A stretch of DNA of 64,000 nt from Sphingomonas sp. KR3-1. GTDB taxonomy: Bacteria; Pseudomonadota; Alphaproteobacteria; Sphingomonadales; Sphingomonadaceae. Made by a program: the position numbers and the translations under genes. Location of the stretch: the NCBI RefSeq assembly GCF_040049295.1, contig NZ_JBDZDQ010000001.1, forward strand, positions 1,860,001 through 1,924,000, written 5' to 3'. Below the pieces are notes generated by a model. It worked only from the letters and a program-made list of their open reading frames with translations. It was not told where the DNA came from and made no database searches. Position 1 is the first letter of the stretch. Every line of letters starts with the position of its first letter. Positions 18,050 through 27,956 of this stretch are shown here, piece by piece.

Positions 18050-18535
18050 CTACTTGATACCCTTTTCGCTATGCCCCTTGGCCGGTGCGGCCGGGGCCGG
18101 CGCCACCATTTTCGCCGTGGTCGGCGTCATCGACAGACGCGACGGCATTGCGTTGGCACCCGGTGCCACGACACTCGCCTCCACCGCTGCCGAAGGCGCA
18201 TCCGCGGTGCGGCGCCCACCGGTATAGGTCCGGCCCTTGCCGTCCGCGGGCTCGCCGGCGCCCGACGGCGGGCAATTCCCCTCGGGCTCCGCGACCGTCG
18301 CGCTCGACTCGGTCTTGCCGCCCTTCACCACGATCCCGCCGATCGGCTGGCCCGGCTCCGGCGCGCAGCGCGCATAGCTCGACGAGACCGCGCCGCCTCC
18401 CCTGGTCATCCCGCCGACACTGCTCGCCGCCGGCGCCTTCTTCTCGGCGGCGGCCGTCGCATCCTGCGCCATGGCGGGCGTCGCCGCGGCAGTCATCGCC
18501 GTCATCGCCCAGAGCGCAATGCCATATTTCCCCAT
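18050..18535 (-). CDS. unrecognised exported protein, alanine-rich
   Basis: Starting at the ATG at 18535, the 161-residue protein has a signal peptide ([14 protein letters not shown]) with likely cleavage after A-M-A. The mature part is Ala/Pro/Gly/Ser-rich and low in complexity, with two cysteines (Y-A-R-C-A-P and G-N-C-P-P). I do not recognise a family. An upstream in-frame start (18574) would spoil the signal peptide. It separates sucC from etfBA and is convergent with sucC. Upstream, 18536-18733 is a divergent promoter gap shared with etfB. Confidence 0.6.
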   Translation of the reverse strand: MGKYGIALWAMTAMTAAATPAMAQDATAAAEKKAPAASSVGGMTRGGGAVSSSYARCAPEPGQPIGGIVVKGGKTESSATVAEPEGNCPPSGAGEPADGKGRTYTGGRRTADAPSAAVEASVVAPGANAMPSRLSMTPTTAKMVAPAPAAPAKGHSEKGIK

Positions 18536-18733
18536 GGTTCCTCTCCTTTTCCTGCAGGAAGCTGCAGCTTCCATCCTGAATTTCGGGTGAACTCATCCCG
18601 CCTCCGTAACAAGGCGTTTGGGCAGCTTTTTCGAGGTTCGGGTATGCTCGAGGCGCTTTGAGGCTGGACTTGAATCGATTCTTCGGCATTAGCGATTGGC
18701 ATTGCCGATCTTCCAGCGATGGAGAGGATTTCG

Positions 18734-19486
18734 ATGAAGGTGCTGGTGCCGGTCAAGCGCGTGCTTGACTATAACGTGAAGCCCCGCGTGAAAGCGGACG
18801 GGACGGGCGTCGATCTGGCGAACGTCAAGATGAGCATGAACCCGTTCGACGAGATCGCGATCGAGGAAGCCGTGCGCCTGAAGGAAAAGGGCGCCGCGAC
18901 CGAAGTCGTCGTCGTCACGATCGGCGTCGCCAAGGCGGAGACCGACGTGCTGCTCACGGCGCGCGCGATGGGCGCCGATCGCGGCATCCTGATCCAGACC
19001 GATGACGAGATCGAGCCGCTGGCCGTCGCCAAGCTGCTCGCCAAGGTCGCCGAAGAGGAGCAGCCCGGGCTGATCATCCTCGGCAAGCAGGCGATCGACG
19101 ACGACAGCAACCAGACCGGCCAGATGCTGGGCGCGCTGCTCGGCTGGCCGCAGGGCACCTTCGCCTCGAAGGTCGAGCTGGGTGGCCAGGGCGTGCAGGT
19201 CACCCGCGAAGTCGATGGCGGCCTCGAGACGGTCGACCTCAAGCTCCCCGCGATCGTCACCACCGATCTGCGCCTCAACGAGCCGCGCTACGCGACGCTG
19301 CCCAACATCATGAAGGCCAAGTCCAAGCCGGTCGCGAAGAAGACCGTCGCGGATTACGGCGTTGACGTGACCCCGCGCCTCAAGACGCTCAAGGTCGTCG
19401 AGCCGGCCAAGCGCTCGGCCGGCATCAAGGTGGGCTCGGTCGACGAGCTGGTCGAGAAGCTCAAGGGTCTGGGAGTCGCGAAATGA
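18734..19486 (+). CDS. etfB: electron transfer flavoprotein beta subunit
   Basis: EtfB with EtfA carries electrons from acyl-CoA and related dehydrogenases to ETF:ubiquinone oxidoreductase. The 250-residue protein begins [10 protein letters not shown] and contains the AMP-binding region [15 protein letters not shown] and the ETF-beta signature [11 protein letters not shown]. Start at 18734, because GGAGAGGA lies 6-8 nt upstream; ATG 18719 overlaps that site. Its stop region overlaps the etfA ATG by 4 bp. Confidence 0.96.
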   Translation: MKVLVPVKRVLDYNVKPRVKADGTGVDLANVKMSMNPFDEIAIEEAVRLKEKGAATEVVVVTIGVAKAETDVLLTARAMGADRGILIQTDDEIEPLAVAKLLAKVAEEEQPGLIILGKQAIDDDSNQTGQMLGALLGWPQGTFASKVELGGQGVQVTREVDGGLETVDLKLPAIVTTDLRLNEPRYATLPNIMKAKSKPVAKKTVADYGVDVTPRLKTLKVVEPAKRSAGIKVGSVDELVEKLKGLGVAK

Positions 19487-20412
19487 AGACGCTGGTTTGG
19501 GTCGAGCACGACAATCAGAACCTCAAGGACGCCACCCTCGCCGTGGTCACCGCCGCGGCGAAGCTCGGCGAAGTCCATCTCCTCGTCGCCGGCAAGGGCG
19601 TCGACGGCGTGGCCAAGCAGGCAGCGGCGATCGAGGGCGTGGGCAAGGTCCATGTCGCCGACGACGCGGCCTATGAGCACTTCCTGGCAGAAAACGTCGC
19701 GCCGCTGATCACCGGCCTGATGGCCGATCACGACGCGGTCCTCTTTCCGGCGACCACCACCGGCAAGAATGTCGCGCCGCGCGTCGCCGCCGCGCTCGAC
19801 GTGATGCAGCTCTCGGACATCCTCTCGGTCGAGGGTGCCGACACCTTCACCCGCCCGATCTATGCCGGCAACGCGATCGCCACCGTGCAGACCAGCGACA
19901 AGAAGCTGGTGATCACCGTGCGCGGCACCGCCTTCGCCAAGGCCGCCGCCACCGGCGGCTCGGGCACGATCGAGGCGGTGTCGGGTGAAGGCGACAAGGG
20001 CCTTTCCACCTTCGCCGGTGCCGAGATCGCCAAGTCCGAGCGTCCCGAGCTGACCAGCGCCAAGGTGATCGTCTCGGGCGGCCGCGCGCTGCAGAACTCC
20101 GAGAACTTCCACACGATCATCGAGCCGCTCGCCGACAAGCTCGGCGCCGCGGTCGGCGCCAGCCGCGCCGCGGTCGATGCGGGCTATGTCCCCAACGACT
20201 ATCAGGTCGGCCAGACCGGCAAGATCGTCGCTCCCGAGGTCTATATCGCGATCGGCATCTCGGGCGCGATCCAGCACCTGGCCGGCATGAAGGACTCGAA
20301 GACGATCATCGCGATCAACAAGGACGAGGACGCCCCGATCTTCCAGGTCGCGGACATCGGCCTGGTCGGCGATCTGTTCAAGATCGTCCCGGAGCTGACC
20401 GAGAAGCTCTGA
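19483..20412 (+). CDS. etfA: electron transfer flavoprotein alpha subunit
   Basis: EtfA binds FAD. The 309-residue protein has the N-terminal alpha/beta domain (M-K-T-L-V-W-V-E-H) and the C-terminal FAD-binding signature from about residue 245: [26 protein letters not shown], the region continuing to I-A-I-N-K-D. It is translationally coupled to etfB (ATGA overlap) and ends at an intrinsic terminator. Confidence 0.97.
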   Translation: MKTLVWVEHDNQNLKDATLAVVTAAAKLGEVHLLVAGKGVDGVAKQAAAIEGVGKVHVADDAAYEHFLAENVAPLITGLMADHDAVLFPATTTGKNVAPRVAAALDVMQLSDILSVEGADTFTRPIYAGNAIATVQTSDKKLVITVRGTAFAKAAATGGSGTIEAVSGEGDKGLSTFAGAEIAKSERPELTSAKVIVSGGRALQNSENFHTIIEPLADKLGAAVGASRAAVDAGYVPNDYQVGQTGKIVAPEVYIAIGISGAIQHLAGMKDSKTIIAINKDEDAPIFQVADIGLVGDLFKIVPELTEKL

Positions 20413-20435
20413 GGTTGGCGCATCGCTGAAGCAAG

Positions 20436-20469
20436 AGGGGTGGCGCACTTCGGTGTGGCCGCCCCTTTT
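20436..20469 (+). terminator. intrinsic terminator after etfBA
   Basis: A stem from 20436-20448 to 20453-20466, with a TTCG tetraloop and one bulge, is followed by TTTT (20466-20469). It starts 24 bp after the etfA stop. Confidence 0.75.
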
Positions 20470-20481
20470 CTTATGGTAGCC

Positions 20482-20490
20482 GTCGGGCCC
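20482..20490 (+). repeat. left 9-bp direct repeat bounding the rhuM segment
   Basis: GTCGGGCCC occurs here and again at 21577-21585, on either side of the rhuM-like gene. The copies may be a target-site duplication left by insertion of the 1.1-kb segment. Confidence 0.4.
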
Positions 20491-20504
20491 CAATTCTGAT
20501 AGGT

Positions 20505-20519
20505 GTTCACGTTACGTTC
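20505..20519 (+). promoter_or_regulatory. LexA (SOS) box upstream of the rhuM-like gene
   Basis: GTTC (20505-20508), a 7-nt spacer and GTTC (20516-20519) form a perfect GTTC-N7-GTTC alphaproteobacterial LexA box, 25 bp before the ATG at 20545. It is the same arrangement as the box before mmcB. Confidence 0.65.
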
Positions 20520-20544
20520 GGACAATGGGCACGGGGACCAGGAC

Positions 20545-21570
20545 ATGACCGATTTGGAACCTGTGCATCTGCACGAGGATGAAGTGACTGGAGATCGTTT
20601 CCTGATCTACGGCAGCGATTCCGGTGTCCACATCGAGCTTCAATATCAAGGCGATCGCCTGTGGATGACCCAGGCACAGATCGCCGCCCTTTTCGGCCGC
20701 GACGTTTCGACGGTGTCCCGGCATATCAGCACTATCCTTGAGGATGGTGAGCTCGACGAGAGCAATTTGCAAAAAACGCAAATTGCTTCCTCGGCCAAGC
20801 CGATCACCCTCTACAGCTTGGATATGGTCATCTCGGTCGGCTACCGGGTTTCCTCCACCCAGGCGACGCAGTTTCGGCGATGGGCCACTGACAAGCTGGT
20901 GCAATTCGCCACCAAGGGGTTTGTCATTGACGCTCCCAAGCTGAAGAATCCTGACGCGCAGGATCGTGTAGCCGAACTTCGCGAGATCATCCGGGACATC
21001 CGGTCGGATGAAGCGAATGTATATCGCGAACTGCGTCAAATCTGCGCGATGTGTCAGGATTATGATGGGCAATCCCAAGCGTGGCACGAATTCTACAGGC
21101 TGACGCAAGCTAAGTTGATCTATGCGGTGTGTTCAAACACGCCTGCGGAGGTGCTGCGCACACGCGCCGATGCAAGCGAACCGAACATGGGCCTTCAGGC
21201 GTGGCCCAATGACAATATCCGGAAATCGGACGTCACGACGTCGAAGAACTATCTGGCTTCGGCGGAGATTAAGGAGCTGAATCGGCTCACCACGATCCTT
21301 CTCGACATTTTTGAAGATCAGCTGGACCTTGGCAGACTTCACACCATGGTCGAAGCGGCGAGCCTCCTTGATGGTCAGCTCAGCAATTTGGGCCGCGTGG
21401 TGCTGCGAAATGGTGGGCGCGTTTCAATGACAGACGCTAAGGCACATGCCGAGCGGGAATACGGGAAATACAAGGCGCAGCAGAAACAGCTTCGCCATCG
21501 CGAAGCCGATAAAGCCATTGCCGAAATAAAGGCTGCGCAGAAGTCTTTCCCTAAAGGACGGCGCAGCTAG
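20545..21570 (+). CDS. rhuM: RhuM family protein, probably SOS-regulated
   Basis: RhuM proteins are named from a Salmonella SPI-3 gene; they are scattered on islands and phage-like segments and their biochemical role is unknown. The 341-residue protein has an N-terminal helix-turn-helix-like segment ([21 protein letters not shown], about residues 34-54), the family motif [16 protein letters not shown] and F-R-R-W-A-T-D. A charged region rich in K/E/Q follows at 300-341. Base composition is visibly less GC-rich than its neighbours. It lies alone between etfA and an MFS gene, bounded by 9-bp direct repeats and preceded by a LexA box, all suggesting acquisition. Confidence 0.85.
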   Translation: MTDLEPVHLHEDEVTGDRFLIYGSDSGVHIELQYQGDRLWMTQAQIAALFGRDVSTVSRHISTILEDGELDESNLQKTQIASSAKPITLYSLDMVISVGYRVSSTQATQFRRWATDKLVQFATKGFVIDAPKLKNPDAQDRVAELREIIRDIRSDEANVYRELRQICAMCQDYDGQSQAWHEFYRLTQAKLIYAVCSNTPAEVLRTRADASEPNMGLQAWPNDNIRKSDVTTSKNYLASAEIKELNRLTTILLDIFEDQLDLGRLHTMVEAASLLDGQLSNLGRVVLRNGGRVSMTDAKAHAEREYGKYKAQQKQLRHREADKAIAEIKAAQKSFPKGRRS

Positions 21571-21576
21571 GCACTT

Positions 21577-21585
21577 GTCGGGCCC
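21577..21585 (+). repeat. right 9-bp direct repeat bounding the rhuM segment
   Basis: This is the second copy of GTCGGGCCC (first at 20482-20490). Its last base is the end of the MFS gene stop codon on the minus strand. Confidence 0.4.
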
Positions 21586-22820
21586 TAGTCCGTCCCCATC
21601 GCCCGCACCGGCGTAACCTCGGGCAGCGCCAGCGGCGGGATCGTCGAGAGCTTCGCCGCGATCGCCAGCGCCATCACCGTCAGCACCCCGCAATAGGCGG
21701 CCACGCCGCTCCAGCCCCAGCCGGTCCAGGCGACGCCGCCCGCGGAGCCAAGCAGGCTCGATCCGAGATAGTAGAAGAACAGATAGAAGGCCGCGGCCTG
21801 CCCCCGGCTCGCCCGCGCGCGCCTTCCGACCCAGCTCGAGGCGATCGAGTGCGCGCCGAAAAAGCCGATGGTGACGATGCCGATCCCCGCCACCACCAAA
21901 GGCAACAGGTGCGAGGCGGTGAGCGCGGTGCCGACCAGCAGCATCGCGGTCGGGATCCAGAAGATCAGCCGCCGCCCGCGCTTCTCGGCCAGGTGCCCGA
22001 ACCAGGTCGAGCTCAGCGAGCCGAGCAGATAGAGCAGGAAGATCGCGCCGATCGCCGCATGGCTCAGGCTGAACGGCGGCGCGAGCAGGCGGAAGCCGAC
22101 ATAATTATAGATGGTGACGAACACGCCCATCAGCAGGAACGCCTCGGCATAGAGCAACGGCATCGCGCGGTCCTTGAGCAGCTCGCGCCCGGCGGTGAAC
22201 ACGGCGCGCGGGTGCACCGGCTGCGGCACGAAGCGGCGCGAGCGCGGGGCGAGGCGGCGAAAGCCCTCGGCCATCGCGATGCCGACCAGCCCGACGACGA
22301 TCAGCCCCCAGCGCCAGTCGACCAGGCTGGTCATCAGGCTCACGCCCAGCCGCCCGGCCATGCCGCCGATGCCGCTGCCAGCGATATAGAGCCCCATTGC
22401 CGGGCCCACCGAGCGCGGCTCGATCTCCTCGCTGACATAGGCCATGGCGACAGCGGGCATGCCGGCCAGCGCGATGCCGGTGAGCAGGCGTAGCGCGAGC
22501 AGCGCGTCCCAGCCCGGTGCCAGCCCGGTGAGCATGGTCAGCACGCCGGCGCCGAACATCGCCGCGACCATCAGCGGCCGCCGGCCGAGCTTGTCCGAAA
22601 GCATGCCGGCGATGACGATCGCGACGGCGAGCGGCCCGGTGGCAAGCGAGATCGCCAGGCTCGACACCTCGGCGCTCAGCCCGAACTCGCGGGCGAACAG
22701 CGGCAGCAGCGGCTGCGCCGAATAGAGCAGCGAAAAGGTCGAGAACCCCGCGAACAGCATCGCGAGCGTCAGGCGCCGATAGCCGGGAGTGCCGCGGGAA
22801 TAGCCGCTGGTTTCAGTCAT
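21585..22820 (-). CDS. MFS transporter (12-TM)
   Basis: The 411-residue protein has about twelve predicted membrane helices and the MFS loop 2-3 signature in M-L-S-D-K-L-G-R-R-P-L near residue 78. It resembles the YnfM/arabinose-efflux-like drug:H+ antiporter branch. The substrate cannot be told from sequence. It is divergent from the HNH endonuclease gene, with a 154-bp shared gap; its stop codon touches the right direct repeat of the rhuM segment. Confidence 0.85.
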   Translation of the reverse strand: MTETSGYSRGTPGYRRLTLAMLFAGFSTFSLLYSAQPLLPLFAREFGLSAEVSSLAISLATGPLAVAIVIAGMLSDKLGRRPLMVAAMFGAGVLTMLTGLAPGWDALLALRLLTGIALAGMPAVAMAYVSEEIEPRSVGPAMGLYIAGSGIGGMAGRLGVSLMTSLVDWRWGLIVVGLVGIAMAEGFRRLAPRSRRFVPQPVHPRAVFTAGRELLKDRAMPLLYAEAFLLMGVFVTIYNYVGFRLLAPPFSLSHAAIGAIFLLYLLGSLSSTWFGHLAEKRGRRLIFWIPTAMLLVGTALTASHLLPLVVAGIGIVTIGFFGAHSIASSWVGRRARASRGQAAAFYLFFYYLGSSLLGSAGGVAWTGWGWSGVAAYCGVLTVMALAIAAKLSTIPPLALPEVTPVRAMGTD

Positions 22821-22974
22821 GGTTCGCCAACGCGTCTGGACCCCTCGAGTGCACGGCGCACCTGCATTTTTCGCAGCTACCCTTTCTTATAGAGCAAGCG
22901 GGGCGTGCCCAGTATGCCGCCCAACCATTTGCCGCAGCTTGCCAAAGCCCGATTTCGGCCGATAGTCGAAGCCC

Positions 22975-23865
22975 ATGGCGAACGGCGTCTTCATCCACCG
23001 CGAGGACTCGATCTATCGGGATACGCCGGCCGTCCGCTATCACTTCCCCAGGCAATATCTCGGACGGGCGCAGGCCTGTATCGGCGACTGGATCCTCTAT
23101 TACGAGCCGGTGAAGGTCCGGCAGAGCCGTGGCTATTGGGCGGTAGCGCGGGTGGAATCGATCGTTCCCGATGAGGATCAGCCCGGCATGTATTATGCGA
23201 GGGTCGAGCCCGGCAGCTTCCTGCAGTTCAGCACGCCGGTGCCGTTCATGGTCGACGGAGAATGGGTCGAACGCGGCCTGCTGAACGACCAGGCGAAACT
23301 TTCCGGCCGTGCGCAGGCGGCGGTACGCCCGATCTCGACCCAGGATTTCATCCGCATCGTCAATCTCGACCTGCGTGACGAGGACGAGCTGCTCCCCCGC
23401 CGCGACGCGCCCGAGAATCGCGTGCGCGAGGAAGGGCCGGCTTTCCAGTTCGAGGATCGTGAACGCGTCCGGCAACTGGTGTCACGGCCGCTGCGGGACC
23501 GCGCCTTCCGCCGCACCGTGCTCGACGCCTATGATGCCCGCTGCGCGCTGACCGGCCTCAAGCTGATCAATGGCGGCGGCCGCGCCGAGGCGGAGGCCGC
23601 GCATATCCGCCCGGTCGAGGCCAATGGGCCGGATATCGTCTCCAACGGCCTCGCGCTGTCGGGAACGGTGCACTGGATGTTCGATCGCGGGCTATTGTCG
23701 CTGAAGGACGACCTGACGATCCTGATCTCGCGCCACGTCAACGATCGCGACGGCATCGCGCCGTTGCTCAACCGCTCGGGCCGCGCCCGGCCGCCCTCGC
23801 GCGGTGCGGATCAACCGCATCCGCTGTTCCTGGGCTGGCACCGGGAACATTGCTTCAAGGCCTGA
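22975..23865 (+). CDS. HNH endonuclease with N-terminal EVE/PUA-like region
   Basis: The C-terminal part (about residues 170-260) is an HNH_2-type nuclease: R-D-x-A-F-R-R-T-V-L-D-A-Y-D-A-R-C-A-L-T-G, then A-E-A-A-H-I-R-P-V and S-N-G-L-A-L-S-G-T-V-H-W-M-F-D-R-G. The N-terminal 130 residues (Y-H-F-P-R-Q-Y-L ... G-D-W-I-L-Y-Y-E-P ... G-Y-W-A-V-A-R-V) look like an EVE/PUA-type base reader. Such fusions are predicted modification-dependent restriction enzymes; that role is inference. No methyltransferase is adjacent. The ATG at 22975 is the first in frame. Confidence 0.8.
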   Translation: MANGVFIHREDSIYRDTPAVRYHFPRQYLGRAQACIGDWILYYEPVKVRQSRGYWAVARVESIVPDEDQPGMYYARVEPGSFLQFSTPVPFMVDGEWVERGLLNDQAKLSGRAQAAVRPISTQDFIRIVNLDLRDEDELLPRRDAPENRVREEGPAFQFEDRERVRQLVSRPLRDRAFRRTVLDAYDARCALTGLKLINGGGRAEAEAAHIRPVEANGPDIVSNGLALSGTVHWMFDRGLLSLKDDLTILISRHVNDRDGIAPLLNRSGRARPPSRGADQPHPLFLGWHREHCFKA

Positions 23866-23938
23866 TTGCACCCGCCTGCATTCGTATGCGCTGCCCGCTG
23901 CCATTGACGCTGCGGTGCAGCATGGCCACTTGGGGCCG

Positions 23939-25117
23939 ATGCTCGCCCCCACGCCTTCCGTCCCGCACAATGTCGGCCTCGTCCATTTCGCGCTGGCGAT
24001 GGGCGGGTTCGCGATCGGCACCACCGAATTCGCGACGATGAGCCTGGTGCCCTATATGGCGCAGGGGCTCGGCATCGATGCGCCGACCGCAGGCCATGTG
24101 ATCAGCGCCTATGCGCTCGGCGTGGTCGTCGGCGCGCCGCTGATCGCGGTGGCGGCGGCCAAGCTGTCGCGGCGGTTCACCCTGCTCCTGCTGATGGGCG
24201 CGTTCGCGCTGTTCAACACGCTGAGCGCGCTCGCCCCGGACTATCACTGGCTGCTGCTGTTCCGCTTCCTCTCCGGGCTACCGCACGGCGCCTATTTCGG
24301 CATCGCTGCCCTGGTCGCCGCCTCGCTGGTACCGGTCAACAAGCGGTCTCAGGCGGTAGGGCGGATGATGCTGGGCCTGACCGTGGCGACGATTCTCGGC
24401 GTGCCGCTCGCCAACTGGCTGGGCCAGGCGGTCGGCTGGCGCTGGGGCTTCGTCGTGGTCGGCGTGCTCGCGCTGGCAACGGTGGCGCTGGTCGCGCTGC
24501 TCGCCCCGCGCGATGCGCCCCAGCACGATGCGAGCCCGCTCAAGGAGCTCGGCGCGCTCGCCAACGGCCAGGTCTGGCTCACGCTCGGGATCAGCGCGAT
24601 CGGCTTTGGCGGCATGTTCTGCGTCTACACCTATGTCGCCTCGACCATGCTCGAGGTGACCCACACCACGCCGGGCATGATCCCGGTGGTGCTGGCGATC
24701 TTCGGCATCGGCGCGACGGCGGGCAGCATCATCGTGCCCAGGTTCGCCGATCGCGCGCTGATGCCTACCGCGGCGGTGCTGCTGCTCGGCAGTGCGGTGG
24801 CGCTGATCCTCTATCCGCTCGCCGCGCACAATATCTGGACGCTGGCGGCCGACATCGCCGCGATCGGCTTCCTCGGCGCGCTTGGCGCGGTGCTGCAGAC
24901 CCGGCTGATGGACGTGGCGGGCGAGGCGCAGGGGCTTGCCGCATCGCTCAACCACTCCGCCTTCAACTTCGCCAACGCGCTCGGCCCTTGGCTCGGCGGC
25001 CTCGCGATCGCCGCCGGCTATGGCTGGACGTCGACCGGCTGGGTCGGCGCGCTGCTCTCGCTCGGCGGGTTCGGCGTGCTGGTGGCGGCGGTACTGGTCG
25101 AGCGCAGGACCAGGTAA
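23939..25117 (+). CDS. MFS transporter, AraJ-like
   Basis: The 392-residue, 12-helix protein starts M-L-A-P-T-P-S-V-P-H-N-V-G-L and shows A-L-A-M-G-G-F-A-I-G-T-T-E-F-A-T-M-S-L-V-P, typical of the AraJ/YdhP sugar- or drug-efflux group, with H-V-I-S-A-Y-A-L-G-V-V-V-G-A-P helix 2. Upstream in-frame starts overlap the HNH gene and add a non-conserved leader. Its last 100 bp overlap the antisense nhaA 3' end. Substrate unknown. Confidence 0.85.
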   Translation: MLAPTPSVPHNVGLVHFALAMGGFAIGTTEFATMSLVPYMAQGLGIDAPTAGHVISAYALGVVVGAPLIAVAAAKLSRRFTLLLLMGAFALFNTLSALAPDYHWLLLFRFLSGLPHGAYFGIAALVAASLVPVNKRSQAVGRMMLGLTVATILGVPLANWLGQAVGWRWGFVVVGVLALATVALVALLAPRDAPQHDASPLKELGALANGQVWLTLGISAIGFGGMFCVYTYVASTMLEVTHTTPGMIPVVLAIFGIGATAGSIIVPRFADRALMPTAAVLLLGSAVALILYPLAAHNIWTLAADIAAIGFLGALGAVLQTRLMDVAGEAQGLAASLNHSAFNFANALGPWLGGLAIAAGYGWTSTGWVGALLSLGGFGVLVAAVLVERRTR

Positions 25118-26199
25118 CCGGCCAGCGCCGAGACGATCGAGCCGGCGAGCACGCCGATCTTGACTTGGTCGGTCAGTGGTCCCGCCGGGAAGGCGAGCCC
25201 GCCGATGAACAGGCTCATCGTGAAGCCGATGCCCGCCAGCAGGGCCATGCCATAGACCTGGCTCCAGCGTGCCTGCGGGCGCGGCGCGAGCCCGGTCTTC
25301 GCCGCCAGCCAGATGCTGCCGAACACGCCGACCTGCTTGCCGAGGAGCAGCGCCAGCGCGATGCCGAGCGGCAGCGGCGCGATCAGGATCTCCGGCCCCA
25401 TCCCCGCTAGCGACACCCCGGCATTGGCGAAGCCGAACAGCGGCAGGATGGCGAAGGCGACCCAGGGGTTGAGCATCTCCTCGAGCCGGTGGCCGACAGT
25501 GCGCGGGATCACCATCGCCGCCGCCACGCCCGCGATCGTCGCATGCACGCCCGAGAGCAGGACCAGCAGCCAGAGCAGCACGGCCAAGGGCAGGTAGATC
25601 CACAGCTTCCGCACGCCGGCGCGGTTGGCGACGTACATCCAGGCGAGCACGATTGCCGCGCCGGCCAGCGCCATCAGGTCGAGCGCGGCGGTATAGGCCA
25701 GCGCGATGATCAGCACCGCGCCCATGTCGTCGACGATCGCGATCGTGGTGAGCAGCAGCTTGAGCGACGCCGGCACGCGGCTGCCGAGCAGGCCCATCAG
25801 CGCGAGCGCAAAGGCGATGTCGGTTGCCGCCGGGATCGCCCAGCCGCGCAGCAGCGCGGGATTGCCGCCGGCGACGGCGAGATAGAGCAGTGCCGGCACC
25901 GCCATCCCGGCCACCGCGGCGATCACCGGCAAGGTGCGCTGCGACCAGCTGGCGAGGCGGCCCCCCGTCACCTCGGCCTTGATCTCGAGCCCGACGACAA
26001 GGAAAAACAGCGCCATCAGCGCGTCATTGATCCAGGCATGCGTGTCGAGCGGCCCCAGTTCCACGTGGAGCAGGTGGAAATAGGCTGGCGCCAGCGGCGA
26101 GTTCGCCGCCACCAGCGCGAGCGCAGAAGCGACCATCAGGACGATCCCGCCGGCAGCCTCGCTGGCGATGAAGTCCCGCAGGATCGCCCGCAGGCTCAT
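25018..26199 (-). CDS. nhaA: Na+/H+ antiporter NhaA
   Basis: NhaA exchanges two protons for one sodium ion. The 393-residue protein has about twelve helices; the ion-binding aspartates lie in the helix-V motif A-T-D-I-A-F-A-L and in A-I-V-D-D-M-G-A-V. It starts on the lysK stop (ATGA overlap), so the two are co-transcribed. The C-terminal 25 or so residues ([16 protein letters not shown]) go beyond the usual end of the family and are encoded antisense to the end of the MFS gene, a convergent overlap of 100 bp. Confidence 0.95.
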   Translation of the reverse strand: MSLRAILRDFIASEAAGGIVLMVASALALVAANSPLAPAYFHLLHVELGPLDTHAWINDALMALFFLVVGLEIKAEVTGGRLASWSQRTLPVIAAVAGMAVPALLYLAVAGGNPALLRGWAIPAATDIAFALALMGLLGSRVPASLKLLLTTIAIVDDMGAVLIIALAYTAALDLMALAGAAIVLAWMYVANRAGVRKLWIYLPLAVLLWLLVLLSGVHATIAGVAAAMVIPRTVGHRLEEMLNPWVAFAILPLFGFANAGVSLAGMGPEILIAPLPLGIALALLLGKQVGVFGSIWLAAKTGLAPRPQARWSQVYGMALLAGIGFTMSLFIGGLAFPAGPLTDQVKIGVLAGSIVSALAGYLVLRSTSTAATSTPNPPSESSAPTQPVDVQP

Positions 26200-27773
26200 G
26201 CCTTGGCGAGCGCCTCGGCGATCAGCTTGCGCGAGTTCTCGATCCCGTAGAGCGCGATGAAGCTGCCCATGCGCGGCCCCTGCTCGCTGCCGAGCAGCGT
26301 CTCGTAGAGCGCCTTGAACCAGTCGCGCAGATTCTCGAACGCGTCGGTCTTGCCGATCTCGTAGACGATGTTCTGGATATCCTCGGCCGAGGCATCCTCC
26401 GGCAACTCAGCGAGCTGCGCGTCGAGCTGGCGGAGCGCCCCGGCTTCGGCCTGACTCGGCGCACGGCGCTGCAGCGTCGGCTCGACGAAGTCCTTCGCAT
26501 AGCGGATCGCATAGCCGACCATCCGGTCGAGCTCGGGATGCGATTCGGGCGAGAGGTCCGGCGAATAGCGACGCAGGAATCCCCAGATCGTCTCGCGATT
26601 GCCCACGCCGGGCAGGCTGACCAGGTTGAGCAGCAGCCCGAAGGTCACCGGCAGCGTCTCGGCCGGCACCTTGCCGCCATGGATATGGTGCACCGGGTTG
26701 CCAAGCTGCTGCGCGACTTCCTGCGTCGGGTAATTGGCGCGGAACTGCCAATATTCCTCGATCGCGCGCGGGATCAGCCCGAGATGCAGCGACTTGGCCT
26801 TTTTCGGTTCGCGGTAGATGTAGAAGCTCAGGCTCTCGTCCGGGCCATAGGTCAGCCACTCGTCGATCGACAGGCCGTTGCCCTTGGTCTTGGAGATCTT
26901 CTCGCCCTTGGCGTCGAGGAACAGCTCGTAGATCAGTCCCTCGGGCCGGCGGCCGCCGAGCACCTGGGTGATCTTGCCGCTCTGAATGCCGCTGTCGATC
27001 AGGTCCTTGCCGTACATCTCGTAGTCGACGCCGAGCGCCGCCCAGCGCATGCCCCAGTCGGGCTTCCACTGCAGCTTGGCCTGGCCGCCGAAGATCGACT
27101 GCTCGATCGTCTCGCCCTCGTCGACGAAGCGGATGATCCCCGCCTCGGCATCGATGACTTTCACCGGCACCTGCAGCACCACGCCGCTCTTCGGGCTCAC
27201 CGGCAGCACCGGCGAATAGGTCGCCGCCCGCTCGGCGCGCAGTGTCGGCAGCATCACGTCCATGATCGCCTGATAGTTGCGCAGCACCGTGCGCAGCGTC
27301 GCGTCGAAGCGGCCGCTCGTGTAATAGTCGGTCGAGGACGCGAACTCATAGTCGAAGCCGAAGCGGTCGAGGAATTCGCGCAGCATCGCGTTGTTGTGCG
27401 CGGCGAAGCTGTCGAACTTCTCGAACGGATCGGGCACGCGCGACAGCGGCTTGCCGAGATTGGCGGCGAGCAGCGCCTGGTTGGGGACGTTGTCCGGCAC
27501 CTTGCGCAGCCCGTCCATGTCGTCGCTGAACGTTACGAGCCGCGTCGGCAGGCCGGTCATCTCCTCATAGGCGTGGCGCACCATCGTGGTGCGCAGCACT
27601 TCCTGGAAGGTGCCGATATGCGGCAGGCCCGAGGGGCCATAGCCGGTCTCGAACAGCACCGGCGACCCGTCGGGCTTGCCCTGCGGATAGCGTTTCACCA
27701 GCTTGCGCGCTTCTTCGTAGGGCCAGGCCTTGGATTCGAGCGCGGCGGCGCGCAGGATAGCATCGTCTGTCAT
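26196..27773 (-). CDS. lysK: lysyl-tRNA synthetase, class I
   Basis: Class I LysRS, the archaeal-type enzyme found in most alphaproteobacteria, charges tRNA-Lys. The 525-residue protein has the class I motifs H-I-G-T at 52-55 (variant of HIGH) and K-I-S-K-T at 292-296 (KMSKS-like), with a C-terminal alpha-helical cage domain. The ATG at 27773 (M-T-D-D-A-I-L-R) is the family start; the frame stays open further upstream without homology. nhaA follows with a 4-bp overlap. Confidence 0.96.
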   Translation of the reverse strand: MTDDAILRAAALESKAWPYEEARKLVKRYPQGKPDGSPVLFETGYGPSGLPHIGTFQEVLRTTMVRHAYEEMTGLPTRLVTFSDDMDGLRKVPDNVPNQALLAANLGKPLSRVPDPFEKFDSFAAHNNAMLREFLDRFGFDYEFASSTDYYTSGRFDATLRTVLRNYQAIMDVMLPTLRAERAATYSPVLPVSPKSGVVLQVPVKVIDAEAGIIRFVDEGETIEQSIFGGQAKLQWKPDWGMRWAALGVDYEMYGKDLIDSGIQSGKITQVLGGRRPEGLIYELFLDAKGEKISKTKGNGLSIDEWLTYGPDESLSFYIYREPKKAKSLHLGLIPRAIEEYWQFRANYPTQEVAQQLGNPVHHIHGGKVPAETLPVTFGLLLNLVSLPGVGNRETIWGFLRRYSPDLSPESHPELDRMVGYAIRYAKDFVEPTLQRRAPSQAEAGALRQLDAQLAELPEDASAEDIQNIVYEIGKTDAFENLRDWFKALYETLLGSEQGPRMGSFIALYGIENSRKLIAEALAKA

Positions 27774-27956
27774 GATCGATCGCGCGTGCGCGAAAGACGG
27801 CGTTTTTGCAAGTTTTGGGGTGTAAAGGCGAGGAATCGGGGCCTCGCGGCGGCACTTTCGCCGGGCAATCGTGCATTGGTCGCCGAATTGCTGCCGGGCG
27901 CATAGTTCGGATAGGATGCCAAACGTGCCTGTCGCATTATCGAAGGGGACGACGGA

